Positions 62,469 to 64,000 of a stretch of 64,000 nucleotides of DNA are shown piece after piece. Position 1 is the stretch's first letter; each line of letters starts with the position of its first letter. The stretch is from Archangium gephyra (GTDB taxonomy: Bacteria; Myxococcota; Myxococcia; Myxococcales; Myxococcaceae), in assembly GCF_001027285.1 (NCBI RefSeq), contig NZ_CP011509.1, forward strand, positions 2,674,501 through 2,738,500. Reading direction: 5' to 3'. A program made the position numbers and the translations under genes. The notes under the pieces are model-generated. The model was not told where the DNA came from. It searched no databases and was given only the letters and a program-made list of their open reading frames with translations.

Positions 62469-62938
62469 TGATGCCCATGGCCTTTCCGCAGATGCCGGCG
62501 ATGGTCCCCGTCCTCGTGCCGGCCTACCTCTATATGTACGCGCCGGTGGCCCCCATGCCGGTCGCCGGCTTCGCCCCACCGGTGGGCCCTGGCGTGAGCC
62601 CGAGTCTCGTTGGCCCGGGCGCGCCCGGAGGCCCCGGGGCGTATTCGACGCTCTCCGGCCCGGGCGCACCCGGAGGCCCCGGGGTGTATTCGACGCTCAC
62701 CGGACCCGGAGCGCCCGGCGGGCCGGGAGCACTGACGGCATCGGTCTCCGTCGCTGACGCGCGCACCGCTGCCACGCAGACCCAGGGTCCTGGGGGACCC
62801 GGCGGCACCCCCACCACCGCCACCACGACGCAGGGGCCTGGAGGTCCAGGCGCTCCGGGGGCGCTGGGCACCCAGGGGCCGGGAGGACCGGGAGGACCCG
62901 GGGGGGCCTCTGGCGGTGGAGAGGGGGGCTCGCGGTAG
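62465..62938 (+). CDS. Gly/Pro-rich collagen-like repeat protein, candidate RiPP substrate
   Basis: 157 residues from ATG 62465 (ATGATGATG overlapping the upstream TGA). A Met/Pro/Val-rich hydrophobic head ('PAMVPVLVPAYLYMYAPVAP') leads to three exact 15-residue repeats GPGAPGGPG-(A/V)YSTL(S/T), then looser TQGPGGPG units and a Gly/Ser tail ending in GGSR. No Cys. I do not recognise the family. Being sandwiched between a radical SAM peptide-modifying enzyme and an App1-like gene suggests it could be the modified substrate; this is inference. Confidence 0.6.
   Translation: MMMPMAFPQMPAMVPVLVPAYLYMYAPVAPMPVAGFAPPVGPGVSPSLVGPGAPGGPGAYSTLSGPGAPGGPGVYSTLTGPGAPGGPGALTASVSVADARTAATQTQGPGGPGGTPTTATTTQGPGGPGAPGALGTQGPGGPGGPGGASGGGEGGSR
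62612..62743 (+). repeat. 45-bp in-frame tandem repeat, three units
   Basis: Units start at 62612, 62657 and 62702, each coding GPGAPGGPG plus a six-residue variable part (AYSTLS, VYSTLT, ALTASV). Exact 45-bp spacing preserves the frame and would allow slippage-driven length change. Confidence 0.85.
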
Positions 62939-62947
62939 GCTGGGGGG

Positions 62948-64000
62948 GTGGACCTGCCCGCCGCTGCCCGGAAGCTCCAGTCGCTCCGCTCCTTGATGAC
63001 CGGTCACACCGACCGGAGCGAGGAGCGGCGCATCCTCGAGTTGTTCATTGGCGCGACCGCCGCCGAGCTCAACCACCTGCTCCTCAACGTGGACCTGGAC
63101 GTGTTGTTCGGGGACGTGGATGACCGGGTGGTGGGCCCGGACAACCTCACCGCGCTGCTGGAGCTGCTGTGCGTGAAGCGGGCGCCCGAGCTGGGTCTGC
63201 CCGTTCGCGCCGCGCTCATCACCGCGCTCCAGAAGGGAGAGACCCCCGGCCTGGCCGAGCGCATGGTGCGCGCCCTCTTCCTCGGGCTGCGTGGCCGCGA
63301 GCTGTCCGAGTTCAAGAACCTGCTCGATGGCCGTGGCAACTCCCACGACTTGCAGCAGCTGCTCTTCCACGATGTGGACGATGGGAGCATCCGGCAGGAC
63401 ATCCTCACACATATCCAGCGGGAGGCCGCCGCCGCCCCGAGCGGCGAGAACAAGGTGTTGAGCGACATCGACGACACCTTCCTGGCCAACTGGAAGGACA
63501 CGCGCTACCCGCCCAAGACGGTGTACCCGGGGGTGCTCCAGTTCTACCGCGAGCTGGACCGGGGGCCGGGCGTCATCCCCGGGCGCGAGGGAGACCTCAC
63601 CTTCATCAGCGCGCGTCCGCAGGATCCGCTCGGCCTCATCGAGGACCGGACGCTGGCCACGCTGCGCGAGCACGGCGTGTCGTCGGCGGTGATGCTCTCG
63701 GGGGCATTCACCCACCTGCTGGGCAACTCGCGCATCGCCACCATGAAGTTCGAGAACTTCAGCCGCTACCTCCAGCTCTACCCCGAGTATGGCTTTGTCT
63801 TCACGGGGGACAGCGGGCAGGGGGATGTGGCTTTTGGTGAGAGAATGCTCACAGAGCATCCGGAGTCGGTGCGGGCCGTGTTCATCCACGACGTCGTGGA
63901 GACCCCCGAGTCCGTCCGGATGACGTGGCGCGCCAAACGCATCTTCTTCTTCGACACCTATATCGGTGCCGCGGTGGAGGCCTTCGAGGTGGGCGTCATC
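62948..64000 (+). CDS. App1-like (DUF2183) phosphatase-domain protein, 3' partial
   Basis: 351 codons are visible; the frame runs off the window. GTG 62948 directly after a G-run is the most likely start, 9 bp after the preceding stop. Residues 1-165 are helical and unrecognised ('ILELFIGATAAELNHLLLNV'). From 170 comes an App1/LNS2-like HAD phosphatase: D173-I-D175-D-T (LSDIDDTFLANW), FISARPQD, FTGDSGQGDVAFG and VFIHDV. Relatives act on phosphatidate or similar phosphomonoesters. It is the fourth gene of the radical-SAM run; whether it takes part in the same process is unknown. Confidence 0.82.
   Translation, partial: MDLPAAARKLQSLRSLMTGHTDRSEERRILELFIGATAAELNHLLLNVDLDVLFGDVDDRVVGPDNLTALLELLCVKRAPELGLPVRAALITALQKGETPGLAERMVRALFLGLRGRELSEFKNLLDGRGNSHDLQQLLFHDVDDGSIRQDILTHIQREAAAAPSGENKVLSDIDDTFLANWKDTRYPPKTVYPGVLQFYRELDRGPGVIPGREGDLTFISARPQDPLGLIEDRTLATLREHGVSSAVMLSGAFTHLLGNSRIATMKFENFSRYLQLYPEYGFVFTGDSGQGDVAFGERMLTEHPESVRAVFIHDVVETPESVRMTWRAKRIFFFDTYIGAAVEAFEVGVI

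Overview
The window is high-GC DNA with dense gene packing. It reads as the chromosome of a fruiting myxobacterium of suborder Cystobacterineae, most likely the Cystobacter/Archangium/Melittangium group. The evidence is: four consecutive secreted proteins with MYXO-CTERM tails; several families first described as Myxococcus paralogues (DUF2378/TIGR02265, TIGR02266 PilZ, DUF2381/TIGR02268); many Hanks-type kinases and histidine kinases; and a tandem array of Pxr-type developmental small RNAs. Species cannot be fixed from the sequence alone. No tRNA, rRNA, CRISPR array, phage or insertion sequence was found.

Layout. 1-9 kb: four tandem paralogous SBBP-repeat (beta-propeller) proteins; the first is cut by the window edge, and genes 3 and 4 share a nearly identical 5' block. 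9-17.7 kb: short-chain dehydrogenase behind a perfect palindrome, a PBP4-type D,D-carboxypeptidase, ssb, an isolated sdhC, hslO, a phosphoribosyltransferase and selB. 17.7-23.8 kb: selB runs by stop/start overlaps into an NtrB-like kinase and an NtrC-like sigma-54 activator. These are followed by four tandem ~0.3-kb units, each with an upstream activator-like motif, a -24/-12 promoter, a ~123-nt RNA with a C7 loop and an intrinsic terminator (Pxr family), then a GNAT gene. 23.8-32.2 kb (minus strand): nuoEFJKLMN, a partial complex I operon with its own terminator.

32.2-38.7 kb: PilZ-receiver protein, a predicted pseudokinase, serB, an MshEN protein, two small proteins, an Hsp20 and an HTH-receiver protein. 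38.7-46.4 kb: an envelope-sugar island of kdsC, kdsA, pyrG, an MsbA-like exporter and kdsB on the minus strand, with wecB diverging. PyrG makes the CTP that KdsB uses to activate Kdo, and the exporter could move lipid A. 46.4-52.6 kb: the C-terminal remnant of a histidine kinase, a stand-alone receiver, a membrane Ser/Thr kinase with a DUF2381 partner, a small HTH protein, a DUF2378 protein and an RluA-type pseudouridine synthase. 52.6-58.7 kb: a PAS/GAF histidine kinase converges on a very large pseudokinase-cyclase-TPR protein.

58.9-64 kb: an unrecognised membrane protein diverges from a four-gene operon of a RiPP-type B12/radical-SAM protein, a 55-aa leader-like ORF, a Gly/Pro-rich repeat protein and an App1-like phosphatase cut by the window end. 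The two most rewarding regions are the pxr array beside its candidate activator (21.7-23 kb) and the radical-SAM/repeat-protein operon (60.4-64 kb).
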